This document shows positions 1-5,626 of a stretch of 11,067 bases of DNA, in pieces. The notes under the pieces were generated by a model. That model saw only the letters and a program-made list of their open reading frames with translations, did no database searches and had not been told where the DNA came from. The position numbers were made by a program, and so were the translations under genes. Source of the stretch: Candidatus Saccharimonadia bacterium (GTDB lineage: Bacteria; Patescibacteriota; Saccharimonadia; Saccharimonadales; 2-12-FULL-41-12); NCBI GenBank assembly GCA_023263015.1, contig JALQXV010000072.1:1-11067 (forward strand). Reading direction: 5' to 3'. Within the stretch, counting starts at the first letter, position 1; every line of letters starts with the position of its first letter.

Positions 1-687
1 CTTTTTGCCTTCTTCGCCCTTGCGCTTTTTAGAAGCAACGCCGTGCGCTTCTTTAGTCCAGCCGGCTTTAGCTGGCCGCAATAAGATCTGAATTGCTGCA
101 CCATCTTCTTTATCTAGCGTGCTTAGCGCGTTCAATACAGACTGTAACGGGTCGCGCTTTAAATCTTGGTAGGTTGCAATTGGGTAGGCAAACTTTTCCT
201 TAAGCGTTAGTTCGCCACCAAGCACACCACTAATACGTCCGACCTTATTAAAGATATTGTGATCACTCACCTCTTCGAGCCGAGCGGACGAGTAAGCACT
301 AATAACGGCCTGCTTAACAACATCAACTAAATCAACTGGAACAGCCGTGTAAAACTTTACGTAGCCATCGTGCGCCACAATTTCGAAGGCAATATGACGC
401 TGGCCATAAAACTGTCGCCTAAAACTTTTTTCAAATGTTCCAGCAATAATACTGTAGACAATCTGGGCCTTAGAGATCGTTTCGTCAATAACGTCACGAG
501 CGTCACGATTAGCACTTTCGGTATCTTCGCTAGGCGGCGGCAGATGAATGAGTAACGGGACCATTTTAAGGCCACGCTCAAAGTTCTTTTGCTCACGCAA
601 CACCTTGCGAGACTGGAAAAAGATGATTGGGCCAATAATTAGCGCCAAACAAACAATGCCAACTAGTAAGGCGATCAAGAATGCCAT
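1..687 (-). CDS. Type IV secretion/conjugation-like ATPase family protein, N-terminal part (partial)
   Basis: The frame is open from the ATG at 687 to the left edge, so 229 residues of a longer protein are visible. Residues about 2-24 form one hydrophobic membrane anchor. A basic, polar stretch follows (SRKVLREQKNFERGLK, 26-41) and then a proline-rich segment (HLPPPSED, 48-55). Residues 65-210 look like a soluble alpha/beta domain ending in AAIQILLRPAKAGW, then a Lys-rich linker. This N-terminal architecture recalls CPR proteins that place a membrane-anchored domain of unknown function ahead of a VirB4/FtsK-like ATPase used in DNA transfer or pilus-like machines. The ATPase part lies outside the window, so the function is inference from family memory. 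A GGGAG Shine-Dalgarno sits about 12 nt upstream, inside the tail of the preceding gene. Only 3 nt separate the two genes, which indicates an operon. Confidence 0.7.
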   Translation of the reverse strand, partial: MAFLIALLVGIVCLALIIGPIIFFQSRKVLREQKNFERGLKMVPLLIHLPPPSEDTESANRDARDVIDETISKAQIVYSIIAGTFEKSFRRQFYGQRHIAFEIVAHDGYVKFYTAVPVDLVDVVKQAVISAYSSARLEEVSDHNIFNKVGRISGVLGGELTLKEKFAYPIATYQDLKRDPLQSVLNALSTLDKEDGAAIQILLRPAKAGWTKEAHGVASKKRKGEEGKK

Positions 688-690
688 GTC

Positions 691-1017
691 CTACTTACTC
701 CCTAAGTCTCGGTTATACCGTTTTTTAAGATACTCGGCTTTAATCCGAGTGAGTTCTTGCTGTTGTAGGTGTGGATCTTCGGCAGTTCGATCAACAATCT
801 GCTTAGCTTTAACTACCCATTCCTTTTCAATCAGGTCACTCTCGGCTGCTTCAGGAGTCGCAACAAGCGCCCGTGAGTCTGGTACCGTTTGTTGCGGAAC
901 TGGCGGTTCTGGTAATTGCTGCTGACTACCGTTTGTAATTTGTGGCTGTTGTACTGGCGGGAGCATATCATCCGGCTCATTTTGACCAGCGTTAACAGGA
1001 GTTTGTTGATTATCCAT
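691..1017 (-). CDS. Small conserved Pro/Gln-rich protein, partner of the type IV-like ATPase gene
   Basis: A 108-residue soluble protein with no signal peptide or membrane segment. Residues 1-48 are low complexity, rich in Gln, Pro and Asn, and probably disordered. Residues 58-105 form a charged helical region (ESDLIEKEWVVKAKQIVDRT, then a segment ending AEYLKKRYNRDL). This C-terminal helical block resembles a short conserved protein often found beside type IV-secretion-like genes in Saccharibacteria; that is recollection, not a search result. The gene ends 3 nt before the start of the ATPase-family gene and begins 22 nt after the membrane-protein gene, so a scaffold or coupling role in the same apparatus is plausible. 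An extended -10 at 1029-1034 overlaps the region just after the previous stop codon. AGG lies 6 nt before the ATG. Confidence 0.75.
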   Translation of the reverse strand: MDNQQTPVNAGQNEPDDMLPPVQQPQITNGSQQQLPEPPVPQQTVPDSRALVATPEAAESDLIEKEWVVKAKQIVDRTAEDPHLQQQELTRIKAEYLKKRYNRDLGSK

Positions 1018-1028
1018 AATTACCTAAA

Positions 1029-1037
1029 ATTATAACA
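1029..1037 (-). promoter_or_regulatory. Extended -10 promoter for the 108-residue gene
   Basis: On the minus strand the sequence reads TGTTATAAT (extended -10 motif TGN plus TATAAT at 1034-1029), with no good -35. It lies 3 nt after the stop codon of the membrane-protein gene and 11 nt before the ATG at 1017. The mRNA leader would be only about 4 nt. Confidence 0.5.
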
Positions 1038-1039
1038 CT

Positions 1040-1384
1040 TTAGAACTTATTAATATAGAGTACTGCAACTACAATAATAAGCCCTAAAATCAGCACGTCG
1101 GCGCCCGATATTCCTCCGGTCGACTGCAAAATAGCAATAACCGTCAGCAAGCTCGCGCTTAGCATGGCGGCTGTCCGACGCTTACGGGGCTGCTCCTTCA
1201 TGGTTCGGAACACACTAAAGAACACCTGCATCAGGCAGTACGCTATAAAAAATAACAGTACAACCGGTATAACCAGCCAGCCGATCGAAAGGCTATTCGG
1301 ATTAGTCAGCAGCAAAAACAGGCCCATGCCTATTAAAGATGCGGCCAAGCCAATGAAGTGTGCGTATTTCTTAACAATATCCAT
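1040..1384 (-). CDS. Small four-helix integral membrane protein, family unknown
   Basis: A 114-residue, strongly hydrophobic protein. Four membrane segments are visible: about 9-27 (HFIGLAASLIGMGLFLLL), 35-58, 71-88 (AAMLSASLLTVIAILQ) and 93-111. A basic cytoplasmic-type loop (RTMKEQPRKRR, about 60-70) separates the two pairs. There is no signal peptidase site and no catalytic motif that I recognise. It is the first gene of the leftward cluster, so it may be the membrane platform component of the type IV-like machine, but it could also be unrelated. There is no Shine-Dalgarno. Instead an extended -10 promoter ends exactly 7 nt before the ATG, which predicts a leaderless transcript. Confidence 0.7.
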   Translation of the reverse strand: MDIVKKYAHFIGLAASLIGMGLFLLLTNPNSLSIGWLVIPVVLLFFIAYCLMQVFFSVFRTMKEQPRKRRTAAMLSASLLTVIAILQSTGGISGADVLILGLIIVVAVLYINKF

Positions 1385-1391
1385 AGTTATT

Positions 1392-1420
1392 TATATATCA
1401 GTGTACATTTTTGTTTCCAA
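1392..1420 (-). promoter_or_regulatory. Promoter for the four-helix membrane protein (leaderless start)
   Basis: Minus strand: TTGGAA (1420-1415), a 17-nt spacer, then TATATA (1397-1392) preceded by TGA, giving an extended -10. Seven nucleotides separate the -10 from the ATG at 1384, so initiation is predicted at the A of the start codon. Confidence 0.5.
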
Positions 1421-1644
1421 ATAAATAGAGCCCTCAATGCTAAGGGCCCTATCCAAAACCAAATAAACCAAAACGAGCCGATTGGGACGATAAAACCGCT
1501 CTGTATAAATTACTATTTAGCGCTTATCGTCCGCAGTGGCTTTGACTGACCGCTCGAATTTGCTTTAGGCAAATGCGAGCGACGAAATGATGTGTTTTGT
1601 GTTTGTTATGGCATTGCTTTGATCTTTTTATTTTTGTTGATCGT
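1420..1644 (-). ncRNA. Candidate structured non-coding RNA A (about 220 nt)
   Basis: Read on the minus strand, a good promoter (1651-1679) is followed by three hairpins in order. The first is a 13-bp stem with one mismatch (1569-1581 with 1551-1563, 5-nt loop). The second is a perfect 9-bp helix (1524-1532 with 1485-1493) enclosing a further 4-bp helix (1519-1522 with 1497-1500). The third is a 7-of-8-bp stem (1443-1450 with 1427-1434) followed by a moderately U-rich tail (AUUUAUUU), which may be a weak terminator. No reading frame of note lies inside. The next gene has its own promoter just downstream, so this looks like an independent RNA; a long 5' leader of the membrane-protein gene is the alternative. 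I see no match to tmRNA, SRP RNA or a known riboswitch. Confidence 0.45.
1427..1450 (-). terminator. Possible weak terminator of RNA A
   Basis: AGGGCCCT and AGAGCCCT form a GC-rich stem with one mismatch and an 8-nt loop, followed on the minus strand by AUUUAUUU. The U-tract is interrupted, so termination may be partial. The loop contains GCAUUG, which is complementary to CAAUGC near the 5' end of RNA A (about 1610-1615), so a long-range pairing is possible. Confidence 0.35.
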
Positions 1645-1650
1645 GCTTTC

Positions 1651-1679
1651 AGCTTACTACGAAATTGGCTTTATGTCAA
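1651..1679 (-). promoter_or_regulatory. Sigma-70-type promoter for RNA A
   Basis: Minus strand: perfect -35 TTGACA (1679-1674), a 17-nt spacer, and -10 TAAGCT (1656-1651). The start site is expected near 1644. No open reading frame begins soon after, which is why an RNA product is proposed. Confidence 0.5.
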
Positions 1680-2251
1680 TACATATTAGTTGTCATAATT
1701 GCTACAATACAGATACAAGTTTATATCAAGGCAAAAAATTGTAGTACATTATTCGTAGATTTTCTAACAACAATTTAAAAATAAGTTTAATCATATTTGT
1801 AAATTTTTATTGCGCAATGTCTATCTGAACATTGCTCATAATCATGTCCTTTGCAACGAAAAATTTTGCAAACGGTCTTGCAAAGAATGAACAAACTTTG
1901 AGCCGAAATTGGGTTTTGTTAGGCCGGTAATGCGCTTAGATAACGCACACATTTTTCTAGTAATACAACTCATCATACTCACTGCGAGAGTTTTACAGTA
2001 AGCCATAATCGTACTTAATGTTAGCAATTAGAACATCCCATATTGTCACGTGCATTATAAGTAGCTCAACTTTTTAGTGTGTAGAGTGGCTGAATACTAA
2101 TGATCCCTGCTCCCTCGAGCTTTTCATATATTGTTAATCACCTTAGGTCTATTCTATATGTATTAAGTTTGTAGCATTTGTGCTCAAAATTAAGCGCAAC
2201 TAGGCATTAGAATTGGCAGATTTTTAAGAGCTAAAAATTACTATAAAAAAG
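1680..2251. other. AT-rich gene-free stretch with short inverted repeats
   Basis: No convincing gene is visible here. Reading frames are short and lack codon-like composition or start signals. Two inverted repeats stand out: GCAATGT/ACATTGC (1814-1820 with 1829-1835, 8-nt loop) and CTTTGCAA/TTGCAAAG (1849-1856 with 1878-1885), the latter flanking a third TTTGCAA copy at 1866-1872. The stretch sits between divergent gene clusters, next to the DnaA-box-like sites. Confidence 0.5.
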
Positions 2252-2317
2252 TTATGCACAGCTTTTAAGCATAATTATATTGACACTGTTATTCGCTGTG
2301 TATAAGATGTGTATAGC
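2252..2317. other. Cluster of three DnaA-box-like sites
   Basis: TTATGCACA (2252-2260, plus) fits the TTWTNCACA consensus. TGTGTATAA (2297-2305) is the reverse complement of TTATACACA, also a full match. TGTGTATAG (2309-2317) differs by one base. The last two are direct repeats with a 12-bp period that overlap the spacer, -10 and start region of the RNA B promoter. The first is inverted relative to them. The neighbourhood is AT-rich and lies between divergent clusters, as an origin would. Alternatives are regulation of RNA B by DnaA or another operator. There is no dnaA or dnaN in the window. Confidence 0.35.
2280..2308 (+). promoter_or_regulatory. Sigma-70-type promoter for RNA B
   Basis: Perfect -35 TTGACA (2280-2285), a 17-nt spacer and -10 TAAGAT (2303-2308). 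TATAAG at 2301 is an alternative with a 15-nt spacer. The expected start is about 2315. The two right-hand DnaA-box-like sites overlap this promoter. Confidence 0.55.
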
Positions 2318-2467
2318 ACTTGAGTAAATTAGGTGCTCAAAAACAAAAACGTCTCTATAACAACGGCTTCTCGCAGGCCGTTGTTCCATACTAGAGATGG
2401 AACGTTTTGACTAAAATCAAAGAACAAAAACGCTCAAATGACCCACTATCAAAAGTGGGTCATTTTT
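2315..2467 (+). ncRNA. Candidate structured non-coding RNA B (about 150 nt)
   Basis: The transcript unit has a clear promoter and a clear intrinsic terminator and no reading frame. Helices in order: a 5' hairpin AGCACT/GGTGCT (2315-2320 with 2332-2337); a long imperfect arm made of AAAACG/CGTTTT (2346-2351 with 2403-2408), TCTCTA/TAGAGA (2352-2357 with 2392-2397) and a perfect 9-bp AACAACGGC/GCCGTTGTT (2359-2367 with 2377-2385, 9-nt loop TTCTCGCAG); an A-rich single-stranded linker; and a 12-bp terminator stem. This is the clearest non-coding gene in the intergenic region. The rod-like arm loosely resembles 6S RNA, but I see no diagnostic feature of it, so the class is unknown. It could also be an attenuator-type leader, but comM has its own -10 after the terminator. 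Confidence 0.6.
2436..2467 (+). terminator. Rho-independent terminator of RNA B
   Basis: AAATGACCCACT (2436-2447) and AGTGGGTCATTT (2454-2465) form a perfect 12-bp stem with loop ATCAAA, continuing into a T-tract (2463-2467). Confidence 0.85.
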
Positions 2468-2501
2468 AATTTCTGTTAAGCATTATTTAACATTCCCTGA
2501 C

Positions 2502-2507
2502 TATGCT
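2502..2507 (+). promoter_or_regulatory. Probable -10 element of comM (leaderless start)
   Basis: TATGCT lies 6 nt before the ATG at 2514, with a TGA just upstream and no good -35. No Shine-Dalgarno precedes the ATG. Initiation at or next to the start codon is the simplest reading. Confidence 0.35.
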
Positions 2508-2513
2508 TGGTAT

Positions 2514-4015
2514 ATGAATTACAAAAACCAAATACTGACCGTATTAGACGATGGCACAATCATCACGGTCGAATGTCATACTGCTAATTCACTGCCCGAT
2601 ATTACGATTGTCGGTTTTACCAATCGTGCAGTCACTGAAGCCCGCGAGCGTATCCGAGCCGCACTATCTAATAGCAACATACGCCTCCCTAGAAAAAGAA
2701 TTATCATTAATCTTGCACCAGCAGATATACCCAAGCAAGGCTCGTCTTTTGACTTTGCAATTCTGCTATCCATCCTGTCTAGAACTAACACAGCAATAGT
2801 TAATGTGCCTGACCACACAGTTGTTATTGGCGAAATAGGTCTTGATGGCTCAATCCGTCCAATCAGGGGCATCATCGGTAAAATACTAGCTGCCCAACGA
2901 GCTGGCATCAAGAATGTCTGGGTACCTAGCGCAAATCTGGCACAGGCAGAACTTATACCGAACATCAAAGCTTACGGGTTTACATCAGTGGAACAGCTAC
3001 TATCTCTTATGAAAACCGGAAGAACGCCAGAGCAACACCAAACTACACAAAGGAAGGCGCCTAACGAGGGTATGTGCTTAAACCCATTCAAGGGAATTGC
3101 TGGGCAAGAACGAGCCAAACGGGCGTTGCTTATAGCGGCAGCCGGACGGCATAACTGCATGCTAATTGGACCACCAGGGACCGGTAAAAGTCTCCTTGCC
3201 CGTAGCCTTGTTAACCTGATGCCTGCCCCGACCACTACTGAAATTCTTGAATCAACCCATATCTATAGCCTAAGTTCAACAAACTTCGACCGAGTACTTA
3301 ACGAACGCCAAGTCCGAGCGCCGCATCACAATGCCCCGACCCAATTTATTGTCGGTGGCGGTCGCTACGGTAAGCCAGGCGAAATTAGCCTAGCGCATAA
3401 CGGCGTACTGATCTTCGATGAGTTCCCAGAGTTCAGTCGTCAAACCCTCGAAGCTCTGCGTCAACCGATAGAAAGTCACTCCATAACAACGCCAACTATC
3501 AACCAGTCTATTGAATTGCCGGCTGACTTTGTTTTTGTTGGTACAGCCAACCCTTGCCCTGCGGGTTTATGGGCTCAACAACTACTTCGTGTATCTGTAA
3601 AGCAAGCGATCACCGACGGTATCAGCGCAAGTTCTCAGGGCCTATTCTGGATAGAATCGATATATTTATAGCAATGGAGGCTACACATCACGATGAACTT
3701 CTAGAAAATTCGACGTCAAACACACCTACGGATTACGCTACTCAAGTTAAGAATGCATGGCAGCGCCAACATGACCGCGCTGGTCAGCTAAACAGCTCCC
3801 TCTCTGTTCAGCATTTATCCGAAGTTGGTCTTGTTCAAACTGATACAAGGTTGTTTATTAATCAGATAGCTAACAGATTAGGCTTATCGGCCAGAGCCTA
3901 TGTGCGCACGCTTCGAGTGGCTCGTACTATTGCAGATTTAGAAGCGAGCGAATCTGTAACCGTGGCGCATGTTAGCGAGGCGTTGCAGTACCGCAAAAAA
4001 AGCAGCAGCAGTTGA
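2514..4015 (+). pseudogene. comM: comM/yifB-type AAA+ ATPase (Mg-chelatase-like), frameshifted
   Basis: ComM/YifB is a hexameric AAA+ branch-migration helicase that helps integrate single-stranded DNA taken up by natural transformation. The N-terminal Lon-like domain spans about residues 1-165 (SLPDITIVGF, NLAPADIPKQGSSFD). The AAA+ core follows with Walker A GPPGTGKS (219-226), RAPHHN (268-273) and Walker B-type LIFDE (299-303). At the family's conserved NPCPCG motif the frame breaks: NPCP is read in the first frame, and CGFMGS plus the rest (SGPILDRIDIF, LGLSARAYVRTLRVARTIADLE, SEALQYR) in the -1 frame from about 3557. A single base is missing near 3557-3560, in a run of three C. The first frame then stops at 3671. 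Everything else is intact, so this is either a recent mutation or a sequencing/assembly error. Joined, the product would be about 500 residues, normal for the family. Confidence 0.9.
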
Positions 4016-4040
4016 CCTCTGTTGTCTAACCTGTTATAAT
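4012..4040 (+). promoter_or_regulatory. Strong promoter of the infC-rpmI-rplT operon
   Basis: TTGACC (-35, 4012-4017), 17-nt spacer, perfect TATAAT (4035-4040) preceded by TGT, so also an extended -10. The -35 contains the TGA stop codon of comM (4013-4015). The start is expected near 4047, giving a leader of about 34 nt. Confidence 0.8.
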
Positions 4041-4080
4041 TCGAAGTCAAATTACCTGTAAATAATATAAGGAGCGATCA

Positions 4081-4611
4081 ATTAGTAAAGCAACCCGCTT
4101 GAATCAGGCGATTCGAGCAAGTAGCCTCCGGGTTATCGACGAGGACGGCACGCAGGTGGGGGTCCTATCGCGAAACGAAGCATTACAGCTCGCCAGCGAC
4201 CGTGGGCTTGATCTTGTAGAGATCTCACCAGATGCAAATCCGCCCGTTGCGAAGATTGTTGACTGGGGTAAATACAACTACCAGAAGACAAAACAGCTCC
4301 AAAAGAGCAAGCGCAACGCCAAAGCCCTCGAAGTAAAGCAGATGCGTTTTGGTCTTAAGATCAGCGACCATGACCTCGGGGTCAAGCTCAAGAAAGTCAC
4401 CGGCTTCCTTGAAAATGGCCACAAAGTTAAGATCGTTATCTTCTACCGCGGACGAGAACTCGCCCACAAAGACATCGGCTTCACACTCGCTAACAAGGTA
4501 ATTGAGCAGTTCGGAGAGACCATCGTAGTCGACCAACAACCACAGCTCGCAGGTAAACAACTAATTTTCGTCATAAGGAGCAATCAGAATGCCAAAGCTA
4601 AAAACGCATAG
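4081..4611 (+). CDS. infC: Translation initiation factor IF-3, with an AUU start codon
   Basis: IF-3 binds the 30S subunit, keeps it apart from 50S and checks start-codon/initiator tRNA pairing. Translated from 4081 the protein has 176 residues, the usual length. The N-terminal domain contains RLNQAIRASSLRVIDEDG and GLDLVEISPDANPPVAKI; a Lys-rich linker follows (QKTKQLQKSKRN); the C-terminal domain holds KQMRFGLKISDHDL, KVKIVIFYRGRE and QLIFVI. The start is chosen because AAGGAG (4069-4074) lies 6 nt before ATT at 4081, and that frame supplies the expected N-terminus. No ATG exists in frame there, and TTG at 4099 has no Shine-Dalgarno and truncates the protein. In E. coli the AUU start of infC lets IF-3 repress its own translation; the same control is inferred here. 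The 3' end overlaps rpmI by 23 nt. Confidence 0.93.
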   Translation: MSKATRLNQAIRASSLRVIDEDGTQVGVLSRNEALQLASDRGLDLVEISPDANPPVAKIVDWGKYNYQKTKQLQKSKRNAKALEVKQMRFGLKISDHDLGVKLKKVTGFLENGHKVKIVIFYRGRELAHKDIGFTLANKVIEQFGETIVVDQQPQLAGKQLIFVIRSNQNAKAKNA

Positions 4612-4786
4612 CGGAACCAAAGACCGCATCAAGATCAGTAAAACCGGTAAGGTACAGCGCCGTCACACAGCCATTAACCACTTTTTGAAAAAGAAGAGTG
4701 CTTCAACTAAGCGAACCTTCGCTGGTGTAGAAGAAGTATCTGGCAAAAGTGCCAAGAACATGAAACGAAAGTTAGGAATTCAATAA
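4589..4786 (+). CDS. rpmI: 50S ribosomal protein L35
   Basis: A 65-residue, strongly basic protein, normal length for bL35. It opens with the family signature PKLKTHSGTKDRIKISKTGK and continues with KVQRRHTAINHFLKKKS and a basic C-terminus. It is a small structural protein of the large subunit. AAGGAG (4575-4580) lies 8 nt before the ATG, inside the end of infC. The coding overlap with infC (23 nt) and the 1-nt TAATG overlap with rplT indicate translational coupling across the operon. Confidence 0.97.
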   Translation: MPKLKTHSGTKDRIKISKTGKVQRRHTAINHFLKKKSASTKRTFAGVEEVSGKSAKNMKRKLGIQ

Positions 4787-5130
4787 TGCGAGTAAAACGA
4801 GGCGTAACCACGCGCAAGCGTCATAATAAAATTCGAAAAGCGACTAAGGGCTATACACGATCTAATCGTTCAAGCATCCGTCGTGGCAAACAGGCTGTAA
4901 CCCGTGCGCTTGTTAATGCAACTCGCGACCGCAAAGATCGCAAGCGAACATTCCGCTCATTGTGGAACATCCGCATCAACGCTGCAGCCCGTGAAAATGG
5001 CACTACTTACAGCCGCTTAATTGCTGGTCTTAAGAAGAATAACATCTCACTTGACCGCAAGATCCTTAGCGAACTTGCTGTTAACGAACCGAAAACTTTT
5101 GCCGAAGTAGCAAAAGCTGCCGCTAAATAG
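4786..5130 (+). CDS. rplT: 50S ribosomal protein L20
   Basis: A 114-residue bL20, close to the usual 115-120. The basic N-terminal extension (MRVKRGVTTRKRHNKIRKATKGY) that threads into 23S rRNA is complete, followed by the helical globular domain (FRSLWNIRINAAARENGTTY, SRLIAGLKKNNISLDRKILS, ELAVNEPKTFAEVA). L20 is needed early in 50S assembly and in other bacteria represses this operon by binding its mRNA. The leader here is only about 34 nt, too short for the long L20-binding leader known from Bacillus, so such control would have to work elsewhere, for example at the infC-rpmI region. The ATG shares its A with the rpmI stop codon. A terminator follows 24 nt after the stop. Confidence 0.97.
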   Translation: MRVKRGVTTRKRHNKIRKATKGYTRSNRSSIRRGKQAVTRALVNATRDRKDRKRTFRSLWNIRINAAARENGTTYSRLIAGLKKNNISLDRKILSELAVNEPKTFAEVAKAAAK

Positions 5131-5154
5131 CATTCCTGTTCTTTAGTGTTCTAG

Positions 5155-5180
5155 CCCGTCTGTTCTGCAGGCGGGTTTTT
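5155..5180 (+). terminator. Rho-independent terminator of infC-rpmI-rplT
   Basis: CCCGTCTG (5155-5162) pairs with CAGGCGGG (5168-5175) through 8 bp including one G-U, loop TTCTG, then five T and TTTG. It faces the rnpB terminator across about 50 nt. Confidence 0.85.
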
Positions 5181-5231
5181 GTTTGTAAAATGGGATTTAA
5201 TTAAGTTTTCATTAGACCAGATATTACAAAC

Positions 5232-5265
5232 AAAAAAAGAACCTCGCGCATGCGACGAAGTTCCT
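5232..5265 (-). terminator. Rho-independent terminator of rnpB
   Basis: On the minus strand, AGGAACTTCG (5265-5256) pairs with CGAGGTTCT (5246-5238) through an imperfect stem containing G-U pairs, followed by a run of seven U (complement of 5232-5238). It lies just past the 3' end of RNase P RNA. Confidence 0.75.
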
Positions 5266-5270
5266 TTTAG

Positions 5271-5611
5271 TATCAGATTACCTATAAGCCGGGTTTTGTA
5301 CCTGCGTGAGGCGCTAATCATCTATCTAGCCATGTCGTTGCCAACACAGTCGAGCGGATCTTGCGTTATAGCTACGGCGGGAAACCTAATTGTAGCTATA
5401 ACTCCTTGCAACAGACAGGGTTTACCGATTTTGATGGTCACCCATCATAATTGTGAGCTCTTACCTCACTCGTTTCACCCTTACCAAATGGCGGTTTCGT
5501 TTCTGTGGCACTTTCCCTAGGGTTGCCCCCGGTCGCCGTTAGCGACTGTCCTTCCCTGCGTTGCCCGGACTTTCCTCTTACTAAAAGCAAGCGATCAGCC
5601 AGTAATCTGAC
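5271..5611 (-). ncRNA. rnpB: RNase P RNA (catalytic subunit), bacterial type A-like
   Basis: This ribozyme removes the 5' leader from precursor tRNAs. The minus strand shows the conserved blocks in order: GAGGAAAGTCCGGGCAA (5577-5561), CACAGAAACGAAACCGCC around 5490-5507, GGTAAGGGTGAAACG around 5472-5486, and near the 3' end ACAAAACCCGGCTTATAGG (5299-5281). The ends close through helix P1: CAGATTAC near the 5' end (5609-5602) with GTAATCTG at the 3' end (5281-5274). Length is about 340 nt. A TATAAT -10 lies 7 nt before the predicted 5' end, and a terminator follows. The gene directly follows the RNase HI gene on the same strand. Exact termini are estimates. Confidence 0.95.
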
Positions 5612-5618
5612 AAGAACT

Positions 5619-5624
5619 ATTATA
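5619..5624 (-). promoter_or_regulatory. -10 element of rnpB
   Basis: A perfect TATAAT on the minus strand, 7 nt before the predicted RNase P RNA 5' end (5611) and only 2 nt beyond the RNase HI stop codon (5627-5629). No good -35 is visible at 17 nt, where the sequence reads GAATGC. Confidence 0.65.
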
Positions 5625-5626
5625 CC

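Noticed and set aside
357..635. Minus-strand 92-codon frame inside the left gene
   Set aside because: It is an alternate frame of the longer open frame from 687 to the edge, which has the membrane anchor and Shine-Dalgarno.
1842..2027. 61-codon minus-strand reading frame in the intergenic region
   Set aside because: No Shine-Dalgarno or well-placed -10, no recognisable motif, and it crosses the inverted TTTGCAA repeats in an AT-rich gene-free stretch.
1420..2467. Identity as tmRNA, SRP RNA or 6S RNA
   Set aside because: No tag reading frame ending in ALAA, no tRNA-like ends and no SRP GGAAG/AGCA core; a 6S-like rod is possible for RNA B but lacks diagnostic evidence.
3552..3571. Programmed -1 frameshift in comM
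   Set aside because: The sequence around 3552-3565 is not an X-XXY-YYZ slippery heptamer and no frameshift is known for this family; a one-base loss explains it better.
4099..4101. TTG as the infC start
   Set aside because: No ribosome binding site at the right distance and it removes six N-terminal residues; ATT 4081 has AAGGAG 6 nt upstream.
5179..5520. 113-codon plus-strand frame
   Set aside because: It is antisense to RNase P RNA, whose conserved blocks are unmistakable.
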